Assembly (NCBI GenBank): GCA_963834305.1
Contig: CAWIAX010000003.1
Coordinates: 2,108,001 to 2,172,000 of the forward strand
Direction of reading: 5' to 3'
DNA length: 64,000 bases
DNA from: JACCXG01 sp963834305
GTDB lineage: Bacteria; Acidobacteriota; Vicinamibacteria; Vicinamibacterales; 2-12-FULL-66-21
Shown here: positions 55,638-64,000 of the stretch, piece after piece
Layout: each line of letters starts with the position of its first letter
Position numbering within the stretch: the stretch's first letter is position 1
Position numbers and translations under genes: made by a program
The notes under the pieces: generated by a model
The model's database searches: none
Told to the model about the DNA's origin: nothing
Seen by the model: the letters and a program-made list of their open reading frames with translations, nothing else

Positions 55638-57384
55638 CCACGCCCCGCGCAGTCACCGCGCACCACGCACGCCTCCTGCTGACAGCAGCCGGCGCGATCG
55701 CGCTGGTCATCCTCCTCAGCGGCGCCGCCGCGCAGGCGCCGCCGCCGCTCGGGTTCTCGTTCACCGAGATCGCGGCACGCGCCGGGCTGACGGCTCCCAC
55801 CATCTACGGCGGCCGCGACTCGAACCGCTATCTGCTCGAGACGACCGGCTGCGGCGCCGCCGCGCTCGACTACGACGGCGATGGCTGGATGGACCTGTTC
55901 CTCGTCAACGGCACCACGCTCGAGGGGTTCCCGGAAGGAGCAGGCGCCGACGAGCCACCTGTATCGCAACCGCCGCGACGGCACCTTCGAGGACGTCACC
56001 GCCAGGGCCGGGCTCGCGCTCGCCGGCTGGGGGCAGGGCGCCTGTGCCGGCGACTACGACAACGACGGGCAGGACGACCTGTTCGTCACCTACTGGGGCA
56101 CCAACCGCCTGTTCCGCAACCGCGGCAACGGCACGTTCGAGGAGACCACGCAGGCGGCCGGGCTCGAGGTGTCGCGCCGGCGCTGGGGGGCCGGCTGCGC
56201 GTTCCTCGACTACGACCGCGACGGCCGGCTCGACCTCTTTGCCGGCAACTACATCGATCTCGACCTCGCCACCGCGCCGGTGCCCGAATCGGGCCTGTGC
56301 CGCTACAAGGGCGTCGCCGGTCGCCTGCGGCCCGCCCGGCCTCACCGGCGGGAAGAACCTGCTCTATCGCAATCTCGGCGGCGGGAAATTCGCCGATGTC
56401 TCGGCGGCCTCGGGCATCGCCCGCGCCAGCGGCACCTACGCGCTCGGCGCCAGCACGCTCGACTTCGACGACGACGGGTGGGTGGATCTGTACGTGGCGA
56501 ACGACTCGAACCCGAGCGCGCTGTATCGCAACAACCGCGACGGCACCTTCAGCGACATCGGCGTCGCCGCCGGCTGCGCCTACAGCCAGGACGGCAAGCC
56601 GCAGGCCGGCATGGGTGTCGCGGTGGGCGACTACGACCGCGACGGCCGGATGGACATCTTCAAGACCAACTTCGCCGGCGACACCTCGACGCTGTACGCC
56701 AATGCCGGCGCCGGCAGTGCGAGGACCGGACGTTTGCCGCCGGGTTCGGGCGGAACACGCGCTGGCTGGGCTGGGGCGTCGGGTTCCTCGATCTCGACCT
56801 CGACGGCTGGCTCGACCTGTTCCTCGTCAACGGCCACGTCTACCCGGAGGTCGCGCAGCTCAAGACCGAGGCGGGCTACCGCCAGCGCAAGGTCGTCTAT
56901 CGCAACCGCGGCGACGGGCGGTTCGAGGACGTGACCGAGCGGCTCGGACCGCCGGTGACGGTGGAGAAGGCCGGGCGGGGCGCGGCGTTCGTCGACATCG
57001 ACAACGACGGCGACCTCGACGTGCTCGTCAACAACGTGCACGACACGCCCGATCTCTTCCGCCTCGACGTGCGTGAGCCGCGCAGCTGGTCGGCGCGTGC
57101 GCCTGGTCGGCGTGCAGTCCAACCGGAGCGCCATCGGGGCGCGCGTCCGCCTGACCGCCGGCGGCGCGACGCAGGTGGAAGAGGTGCGCGGCGGCGGCAG
57201 CTACTATTCGCAGAACGATCCGCGGCCCCACTTCGGCCTCGGCGCCGCCTCCCGCATCGATCGGCTCGAGGTCCGGTGGCCCAACGGGCTCGAGGAGGCG
57301 TGGGAGGGACTCGAGGTGAATCGCGTGCTGACGCTGACGGAAGGGTCCGGCCAGGCGGTCACGCCGGCGGGAGGCGTGCGGTGA
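55634..57384 (+). CDS. Secreted CRTAC1-family VCBS/FG-GAP + ASPIC/UnbV protein 1 (four frameshifts)
   Basis: 586 residues after repair. A signal anchor (LLLTAAGAIALVILLSGAAAQ) precedes a seven-bladed FG-GAP/VCBS propeller with calcium loops DYDGDGWMDLFLVN, DYDNDGQDDLFVTY, DYDRDGRLDLFAGN, DFDDDGWVDLYVAN, DYDRDGRMDIFKTN, DLDLDGWLDLFLVN and DIDNDGDLDVLVNN. The C-terminal ASPIC/UnbV domain is GARVRLTAGGATQVEEVRGG to VRWPNG. Breaks near 55946, 56318, 56720 and 57096 repair with CG, CG, CGCG and CG. Related domains occur in secreted adhesin- or carbohydrate-linked proteins; the role here is unknown. GTGA overlaps at both ends. Confidence 0.85.
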
Positions 57385-58430
57385 CCCGCCGGGCCGCCGG
57401 CCTGCTGATCCTGTCCGCGGCGCTGCACGGTGCCCTGGCGCCGCCGGTTGTGTCACAGACAGCCGCGCCCACGCAGGCAGCAACCCCGGCTGACGATCTG
57501 CAGGAGATTCGCCGCCTGATCAACGCCGGCGCGGCGGGGGAGGCGCTCGAGCGCCTGCGCACGCTGCCGCCCACGGACGACCCGGCGCGACGGGCGCGGG
57601 TGGCGCTGCTCTCGGGCGTGGCGCACTATCATGCGGACGATCCCGCGCGCGCGGCGGCGGCGTTGTCCCCGGTCGTCGATTCGCTGCCGCCCGACTCCAC
57701 CGGACGGCGCGAGGCGGACCAGATCCTCGGCCTGGCCAGCGTTGTCCTCGGCAGGTACGCGGAGGCGGTGCCGCGGCTCGAGGCAACGCGGCGCTGGGCC
57801 GGCGACACTCCCGAGCTGCTCTACGCGCTGGCCCAGGCCTACATCCAGACGCAGCGGCCGGATCCGGCGCGGGCGGTGCTCGCCACGATCTACCAGGTGC
57901 CGGCGGAGTCGGCGGCGGCGCACCTCATTGCGGCGCAGGTGATGGTCCGGCTCGAGATGGAGCCGCAGGCGGAAGCGGAGCTGACCAGGGCGCTCGCGCT
58001 GGATCCCAAGCTGCCGCAGGCCAGCTTCCTGCTCGGGCAGCTGGCGCTCTTCCGCGGCCGTTTCGAAGACGCGATTGCGCACACGCGGCGCGAGCTCGCC
58101 GTCAACCCGCTCAACGCCACCGCGCTGTCGCAGCTGGGCGATGCGTACGTGCGCCAGGCGAAGTGGGAGGAGGCGATCGCCACGCTGCAGCGATCGATCT
58201 GGCTCAACCCGTACTACAGCGCCCCCTACATCCTGATGGGGCGCGCCTACATGAAGACCGATCGGCTGCCGGCCGCCGAAGGGATGCTGCGGCGTGCCGT
58301 CCAGTACGACCCGAACAATCGCGCGGCGCACTATCTGCTCGCGCAGGTGCTGCAGCAGCTCGGGCGCGCCGAGGAGGCGCAGCGCGAGTTCGAGACGGCC
58401 GAGCGGCTGCGCGTGCCGCGCGGCCTGTGA
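57381..58430 (+). CDS. Secreted tetratricopeptide-repeat protein 2
   Basis: 349 residues, intact. Signal peptide (residues 1-25, AAGLLILSAALHGALAPPVVS) then about seven TPR units, e.g. ALAQAYIQTQRPDPARAVLATIY, AEAELTRALALDPKLPQASF, AHTRRELAVNPLNATALSQLGDAYV and AHYLLAQVLQQLGRAEEAQREF. GTG start in a GTGA overlap with CRTAC1-like gene 1; the stop overlaps the next GTG again. A shorter paralogue of the first TPR gene of the chain. Confidence 0.88.
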   Translation: MTRRAAGLLILSAALHGALAPPVVSQTAAPTQAATPADDLQEIRRLINAGAAGEALERLRTLPPTDDPARRARVALLSGVAHYHADDPARAAAALSPVVDSLPPDSTGRREADQILGLASVVLGRYAEAVPRLEATRRWAGDTPELLYALAQAYIQTQRPDPARAVLATIYQVPAESAAAHLIAAQVMVRLEMEPQAEAELTRALALDPKLPQASFLLGQLALFRGRFEDAIAHTRRELAVNPLNATALSQLGDAYVRQAKWEEAIATLQRSIWLNPYYSAPYILMGRAYMKTDRLPAAEGMLRRAVQYDPNNRAAHYLLAQVLQQLGRAEEAQREFETAERLRVPRGL

Positions 58431-60142
58431 ACAGCAGCGCTGCCGGCGCCGTCTTCGCGGCCATCGCGCTGATCGTGTCGGGCCAGGCCGAACGGCAGCC
58501 GGCCTGGCCGGTCCGGTTCACCGATGTCGCGGCCGCCGCCGGGCTCACGCATCCCAGCGTCTACGGCGACGTCGATCGCAAGCGTTTCATCATCGAGACC
58601 AATGGGTGCGGCACCGCGTTCATCGACTACGACCGCGACGGCTGGGTGGACGCGCTGGTCCTGAGCGGCACCCGCCTCGAGCCTGGCGGCCGCCGCGACA
58701 CGGTGTGGCCGGCGAACGAGGCGCCACGCACCAGGCTCTACCGCAACAGGCACGACGGCACCTTCGAGGATGTGAGCGGCCGATCCGGACTGGACCGCAT
58801 CGGCTGGGCATCGAGCGTCTGCGCCGGCGACTTCGATCGCGACGGCTGGATCGATCTGTTCGTGACCTACTACGGCCAGAACGCGCTCTACCGCAACGTG
58901 AAGGGAGTCCGCTTCGAGGACGTGACCGCGGCGGCCGGGCTGTCCACGAAGGCGCAGCGCTGGGGCTCGGGCTGCAGCTTCCTCGACTACGACCGCGACG
59001 GCGATCTCGATCTGTTCGTCGCGAACTACCTCACGTTCGATCTGGCGGCCGCGGCGGAGCCCGGCCAGGGGGCCAACTGCGTGTGGAAGGGGATTCCGGT
59101 CAACTGCGGGCCGAAAGGGCTGCCGACCGATACGAACCTGCTCTACCGGAATCGCGGGGACGGCACCTACGAAGACGTCTCCGCGGCGTCGGGCATCGCG
59201 CGGGTCACCGGCCGCTATCCGATGACGGCGCTGTCCGCCGATCTCGACGAAGACGGGTGGACGGATCTCTACGTCGCCTCGGATTCGACCGCGGCAATCC
59301 AGTACCGCAACAATCGCGACGGCACCTTCACCGACGTCGCGCTGCAGAGCGGCACCGCGTTCAACGAGCAGGGCAACCCGCAGGCGGGCATGGGCGCGGC
59401 GATCGGCGACGTCAACCAGGATGGCCGCCTGGATCTGCTCAAGACGCATTTCGCCGACGACATTCCGGCGCTGTATCTGAACCTCGGGCGGGGCGGGTTC
59501 GAAGATGCGGCGGTCGCGGCGGGGCTGGCCGTGCAGAACCGCTACGTGCAGTGGGGGGCGGGGCTGCCGGATCTCGACAACGACGGGCAGGCCGACGTGT
59601 TCTACGTCACCGGGCACGTCTACCCCGAAGTCGAGCGGGTCCTGCCGCAGTATCCGCACCGGGGGCCGCGCGTCGTCTTTCGCAACGCCGGCGGCGGCCG
59701 GTTCACCGACGTCACTGGCGACAGCGGGAGCGGCGCCACGACGGCGCGATCGAGCCGCGGCGCGGCGTTCGGCGACTTCGACAACGACGGCGACGTGGAC
59801 GTGCTGGTGATGAACATGAACGCCCCGCCGTCGCTGCTGCGCAACGACTACGCCGGGCCGAACGGCTGGCTGGCGATCCGGCTCGAAGGCACCGTGTCGA
59901 ACCCCACCGCGATCGGCGCGACGGTGACGGTCACCGCGGGCGGGCGGCGGCAGGCGCGCGCGGTCGTCAGCCAGTCGAGCTACTACTCGCACGACGATCT
60001 CCGCCTGCATTTCGGTCTCGGCACCGCGGTGCGCGCGGAACGGGTCGAGGTGCGCTGGCCGAACGGCCAGCAGCAGACGCTGCTCGACGTCGCCGGCCGC
60101 CAGACGCTGGTCGTGAAGGAACCGCTTCCACCCGCACGTTAG
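58427..60142 (+). CDS. Secreted CRTAC1-family VCBS/FG-GAP + ASPIC/UnbV protein 2
   Basis: 571 residues, intact. A signal peptide (about 20 residues) precedes a propeller with loops DYDRDGWVDALVLS, DFDRDGWIDLFVTY, DYDRDGDLDLFVAN, DLDEDGWTDLYVAS, DVNQDGRLDLLKTH, DLDNDGQADVFYVT and DFDNDGDVDVLVMN. The ASPIC/UnbV end is AIGATVTVTAGGRRQARAVVSQSSYYSHDD to VRWPNGQQQT. It is a paralogue of the gene at 55634 with the same layout and blade order, including the GNPQAGMG/GKPQAGMG landmark. GTG start in GTGA overlap. Last gene of the chain, 158 bases before the receptor. Confidence 0.9.
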   Translation: MNSSAAGAVFAAIALIVSGQAERQPAWPVRFTDVAAAAGLTHPSVYGDVDRKRFIIETNGCGTAFIDYDRDGWVDALVLSGTRLEPGGRRDTVWPANEAPRTRLYRNRHDGTFEDVSGRSGLDRIGWASSVCAGDFDRDGWIDLFVTYYGQNALYRNVKGVRFEDVTAAAGLSTKAQRWGSGCSFLDYDRDGDLDLFVANYLTFDLAAAAEPGQGANCVWKGIPVNCGPKGLPTDTNLLYRNRGDGTYEDVSAASGIARVTGRYPMTALSADLDEDGWTDLYVASDSTAAIQYRNNRDGTFTDVALQSGTAFNEQGNPQAGMGAAIGDVNQDGRLDLLKTHFADDIPALYLNLGRGGFEDAAVAAGLAVQNRYVQWGAGLPDLDNDGQADVFYVTGHVYPEVERVLPQYPHRGPRVVFRNAGGGRFTDVTGDSGSGATTARSSRGAAFGDFDNDGDVDVLVMNMNAPPSLLRNDYAGPNGWLAIRLEGTVSNPTAIGATVTVTAGGRRQARAVVSQSSYYSHDDLRLHFGLGTAVRAERVEVRWPNGQQQTLLDVAGRQTLVVKEPLPPAR

Positions 60143-60233
60143 GCCGACGATCTCGCGCGCGCCCGTCAGTCATCGTCCGCGCCGCCGGCGATCGAGCCCA
60201 TCCACGCCGCGGCCGCTCGTCCATTCAAATTCC

Positions 60234-60262
60234 TTGACGCGCTTCGCGCGGCTCACTATGTT
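60234..60262 (+). promoter_or_regulatory. Sigma-70-type promoter for the TonB-dependent receptor
   Basis: TTGACG (60234-60239) and TATGTT (60257-60262) with a 17-base spacer, 38 bases before the receptor ATG. An AAGGAGGGG ribosome site lies at 60290-60297. The best promoter match I see in the window; it indicates the receptor is transcribed separately from the TPR/CRTAC1 chain. Confidence 0.6.
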
Positions 60263-60300
60263 GATGCCGGCTTTCAGTCGCGCGGCGTCAAGGAGGGGCT

Positions 60301-63300
60301 ATGGGACGCGTCTCCGTCATTGGTCGTAGGGTATTGAGTGCAGGGGTACTCGGACTGCTTGTTCTTGCACTGCCGGCGATGCTGCCCGCATCGGCACGTG
60401 CCCAGGCGGTTTACGGCAGCATCGGTGGCACCGTCACGGATCCCTCCGGCGGCATCCTCCCCGGGGTGACCGTCACCATCGTCAGCCTCGACCGGCAGAC
60501 TACCGACAGCGTGGTCACCAACGAGTCGGGGATGTTCTCGAAGGAGCGCCTGCTGCCGGGCGCGTACAAGGTTACCGCCGAGCTCGGCGGCTTCAAGTCA
60601 GCCGTCCTGCCGCGCGTCGAGGTCGGCGTCGATTCACGGACGCCCGTCGAATTCACGCTCGAGGTCGGCCAGATCTCCGACGAAGTCACCGTCACCGGCG
60701 GCGCCACGCTGCTGACCACCGATCGGGCGGACGTGGCGACGCGGTTCGACTCCCGCCAGATCACGGACCTGCCGGTCCTCGACCGCAACTTCACCAAGTT
60801 CCTGCTGCTCACCCCCGGCACCCAGCAGCTGCAGTGGCAGCATGCCGCCAGCGAGAACCCGCAGGGGTCGACGCAGACGATGGTCAACGGCCAGCATTTC
60901 AGCGGCACCGCCTATCAGCTCGACGGCACCGAGAATCGCGACCCCATCCTCGGCATCATCGTCATCAACCCGACGCTCGAGTCGATCGGGGAAACCAAGA
61001 TCACGTCGCAGAACTACGACGCCGAGTTCGGGCTGGCGGCGGCTGGCGTGGTCTCGGTGCAGACGCGGTCGGGCACCAACAACCTCCGCGCCAGCGCCTT
61101 CGAGTTCTTCCAGAACGACAAGCTGCAGTCGCGCAATCCGTTCACGCAGTTCCAGCGCGATCCGCTGACCGGCCGCTTCCTGCCCGAGACCAGCCGCCAC
61201 CAGTTCGGCGGGTCGCTCGGCGGGCCGCTGGTGCAGAACAAGTGGTTCTTCTTCGGCGACTACCAGGGCACGCGCGCCACCCAGGGCGGCTCGCGCCTGC
61301 TCTCGGTGCCGACGGCGGCGGCGCGCACCGGCGACCTGAGCGCCTACGGCGTCGCCATCTACGATCCGGCGACCGGCCAGCAGTTCCCGGGCAACCGCAT
61401 CCCGCAGAACCGGCTGTCGCCCCAGGCCCAGGCGCTGCTCAACCTGATCCCGCTGCCGAACGCCGAGGGGCGCGAGAACGGCACGCGCGACAACTTCGTG
61501 GCGTCGGACTCGGAGTCGTTCGACGAGAACTCGATGAACGTGCGCATCGACGGGCGCTTCTCGAACCGCCTCAACACCTTCGGCCGCTACAGCCTCGGGC
61601 GATTTCTTCCGCGACGGCCCGACGGCGTTCGGGCAGGGCGGCGGGCAGGAGCTCGTCAGCCTGGGCGGCGCCTCCGACGTGCGCAACCAGAGCCTGGCCT
61701 ACGGCATGGACTACACGTTGTCGTCGACCATGCTGGCCGACTTCCGCTTCGGCTATCTTCCAGTACAACGTCAACGTGCTGCCGTTCGACTACGGCACGC
61801 GGCCGGCCGCCGACGCCGGCATTCCCGGCCTGAACAACGACGCGACGTTCAGCTCGGGGCTGCCCGCGGGATTCGTCGAGGGGCCGGTCGGCGCCTTCAA
61901 CTTCGGCTCGGGTCTCGGCGTGAACCGCTGCAACTGCCCGCTCGATCAGAACGAGAAGCAGTTCCAGGTCGTCGGCAACCTGACCAAGATGCGCGGCAAC
62001 CACAGCTTCAAGTTCGGCGTGGACGTCCGGCGCGCCTACAACCTGCGGGTGCCGAGCGACGCGCACCGCTCGGGCGAGCTGACGTTCGCCACCAACCGCA
62101 CGTCGCTCAACGGGGCCGGCGGGCTCGGCCTCGCCACCTTCCTGATTGGCGACGTGACCAAGCTGCGGCGCTACGTGAGCGCCAACACCGACGCGCGCGA
62201 GCGCCAGTGGCGCCACTTCTACTACGCGCAGGACACCTGGCGCGTGAGCTCGAAGGCGACCCTGAGCTACGGCCTCCGGCTCGACGTCATCAACCCGCAG
62301 ACGCTCAACGAACCGGGCAACGGCGGCTTCCTCGACCTCGGCACCGGCGACATCCGCGTCGCCGGCATCGGCGACATCCCGCTCGACGGCGGCGTCGAGA
62401 ACAAGCTGAACTGGGCGCCGCGCCTCGGCGCCACCTATGCCGCTCACCGAGAAGACCGTGCTGCGTGGCGGTTACGGCCGGGTCTACGACATCGGCGTGT
62501 TCGGATCCATGTTCGGCCACAGCGTCACCCAGAACCTGCCGGTCCTGGCCGTGCAGGAGCTGAACCCGCCGTCGAACTTCGATCGCGTCTTCACGCTCGC
62601 CTCCGGGCCGCCGTCGCCGACGACGCCGGCCATTCCGCCGTCGGGGCGGTTCCCGCTCCCGAACGGGGTGTTCTCGCGCGCGCTGCCGGAGCAGCAGCGG
62701 CCGCCGACGGTGGACGCCTTCAACGTCACGGTGCAGCACCAGCTGACCTCGACGCTGTCGGTCGAAGCCGGCTACGTCGGCAACCGCGGCCGCGACGTGT
62801 TTGCCGGCGATGGACCGGACATCAACGTCAACCAGGCGTCGCTCAACGGCTACCTGAGCGGCGTGCCGCGCAACAACCGCCGCCCCTTCTTCAACAAGTT
62901 CGGCTGGACGCAGGACATCGCTTATTTCTGCAACTGCGCCTCCAACTCCTACGACTCGCTGCAGGCGAAGCTGACCAAGCGGTTCTCGTCGGGCTATTCG
63001 GCCAACGTCAACTACACGCTGCAGAAGGCGCGGCAGCACGGCGGCGATCAATTCGAGACCGACCTGCCGGAGCATCGCGGACTGTATTTCAGCGACCTCG
63101 AGTACGGCGCGCCCGACTGGGACCGTGTGCACAGCTTCGTCTTCTCGCTGGTGGCGGAGATCCCGTTCGGGCAGGGGCGGCGCTATCTGACGAATGCCTC
63201 GACCGCCATGGACGCGCTGATCGGCGGCTGGCAGTTCAACACCAACACCACGATCCAGAGCGGGCTGCCGTTCAACGTGACGTACCGCGACGCCGGGCAG

Positions 63301-63705
63301 GATCGGGACGCCGGACCGAACCGGCCCGATCTGATCGGCGATCCCGAGGGCCCCAGGAACCGCGACCAGTGGTTCAACACGGCGCCCATCGGCGCCTCGG
63401 GCAGTGCCTTCGGCCGCCCGGCGCGCGGCACCTTCGGCAACCTGCCGCGCAATGCGCTGCGCGGCCCGGGCTACTGGCGGACCGACGCGTCCCTCTTCAA
63501 GCACATCGGCTTTGGCGACGGGCGCGACCTCGAGCTGCGGGTCGAGGTGGTCAACCTGTTCAACCACGTCAACCTGGGGAACCCGGACGGTGAGATCGGC
63601 GTGCCCGGCAACCTGAACGCGAACGCCGGGCGCATCACGTCCACGGCATACGGGAACGCGGACCCGCAGCGCAACTTCCAGTTCGCGGCGAAGATCCGGT
63701 TCTGA
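60301..63705 (+). CDS. Oar-like TonB-dependent receptor (three frameshifts)
   Basis: 1,136 residues after repair. Signal peptide (VLGLLVLALPAMLPASARAQ), then a carboxypeptidase-regulatory-like domain (about residues 40-120, GTVTDPSGGILPGVTVTIVS, NESGMFSKERLLPGAYKV), plug (about 125-260, VLDRNFTKFLLLTPGT, SAFEFFQNDKLQSRNPF) and a 22-strand outer-membrane barrel (GRYSLG, YGLRLDVINP, GGYGRVYDIGVFG, GYVGNRGRDVFAG) ending NFQFAAKIRF with the terminal Phe. Breaks near 61600, 61755 and 62441; the first and third repair with CG (SLGRDFF; TYAALTEKT), the second at GGYLPV/FQYNVN does not fit that rule clearly. No TonB box assigned. Ends before a strong terminator. Confidence 0.88.
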
Positions 63706-63762
63706 CGGAACGCGGAGTAACACTCCGCGCCACGCGGCTGCGTCAGGATGCAGCGCGTACAG

Positions 63763-63793
63763 AAAAAGGAGGAGCCTCAGGCTCCTCCTTTTT
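63763..63793 (+). terminator. Rho-independent terminator after the receptor
   Basis: AAAAAGGAGGAGCC, loop TCA, GGCTCCTCCTTTTT: a nine-base GC-rich stem with an A tract before and a T tract after. It can act in both directions. Located 58 bases after the receptor stop. Confidence 0.93.
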
Positions 63794-63870
63794 CGATCCA
63801 GCGCTCGTCCCCGCCGGGCCGCCTTGCCACTTCTTCCTTTTTGTATCCGATGGGAGAAGCTGATTGTCAT

Positions 63871-64000
63871 ATGAGAGCTGACATGCGGACCTTGGCCCAT
63901 CTCCTCGCCGTGTTCGTGTGCTGCGCGCCTCCGGCTATCGCGCAGATTTCTCCGACCTTCGCGACCGCCGACTTCACAGCCGCGTCCAGGCCGCGTGCGA
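63871..64000 (+). CDS. Secreted protein, unknown (3' partial)
   Basis: The ATG opens a frame without stop to the window end (43 codons). It begins MRADMRTLAHLLAVFVCC with an Ala-rich signal peptide and a likely cleavage after PPAIAQ. The following ISPTFATADFTAASRP is too short to assign a family. The second ATG (63883) could be the real start. Independent unit because of the terminator upstream. Confidence 0.5.
   Translation, partial: MRADMRTLAHLLAVFVCCAPPAIAQISPTFATADFTAASRPRA

Overview
The window is a very GC-rich (about 70% by eye), densely coded bacterial chromosome segment. The gene set suggests an Acidobacteriota genome, most likely of the Vicinamibacteria type. The pointers are an 835-residue double-FtsX orphan permease of the acidobacterial kind, an Oar-like TonB-dependent receptor with an N-terminal carboxypeptidase-regulatory domain, secreted TPR and CRTAC1 (VCBS + ASPIC/UnbV) proteins, and many signal-peptide beta-propeller proteins. 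Taxonomy is inferred from gene content only; I see no rRNA, tRNA, CRISPR, prophage or insertion sequence.

Layout. 0-3.3 kb: C-terminal part of an RhlE-like RNA helicase, a stress-type SDR, and a PQQ-type sugar dehydrogenase. 3.3-7.5 kb: a compact urate catabolism block, uraD-alc on the minus strand and uox-allB-hiuH on the plus strand, covering urate to ureidoglycolate. 7.5-16.5 kb (minus): the Lhr helicase, a PQQ-like propeller, a BNR propeller and SelB. 16.5-26.4 kb: NmrA-like SDR, M20 peptidase, SnoaL-like protein, an ABC ATPase/permease/HlyD exporter operon, an amidohydrolase fused to a CYTH-like domain (minus), and a TauE/SafE permease. 26.4-33.1 kb (minus): a carboxypeptidase-regulatory repeat protein, a secreted unknown, ArfB, PEP carboxylase and an alpha/beta hydrolase. 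33.1-40.1 kb (minus): an RND pump with its adaptor, and the ADOP permease. 40.2-47.6 kb (plus): VOC protein, cystathionine beta-synthase, a YjbQ-like protein with an unknown C-terminal half, alpha/beta hydrolase, DUF547 protein, SDR, a Na+/alanine-type symporter and the CrcB fluoride channel. 47.7-51.6 kb: a two-gene MrfA/MrfB (YprA/YprB) DNA-repair operon. 51.6-53.7 kb (minus): ribosomal protein L31, an aldo/keto reductase and a GNAT acetyltransferase. 54.1-63.7 kb: a four-gene chain TPR-CRTAC1-TPR-CRTAC1 linked by 4-base GTGA overlaps, then the TonB-dependent receptor and a strong terminator. A new secreted protein starts at 63.9 kb.

The most striking structural signal is a set of 22 frameshifts confined to 33.4-62.5 kb. 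Seventeen are repaired by putting back one CG dinucleotide at a CG tract, four more fit loss of CGCG (or of one base), and one does not fit clearly. The first 33 kb has none. All nine affected genes regain normal family lengths after repair, so I annotate them as single genes and regard the lesions as probably technical, with a real -2 slippage process as the alternative.

Biological highlights are the amidohydrolase-CYTH fusion, the doubled TPR/CRTAC1 module upstream of an Oar-like receptor, the MrfAB repair pair, the compact urate module, the YjbQ-like protein with an unknown C-terminal domain, and dispersed degenerate TCCCCAGN octamer arrays between genes.
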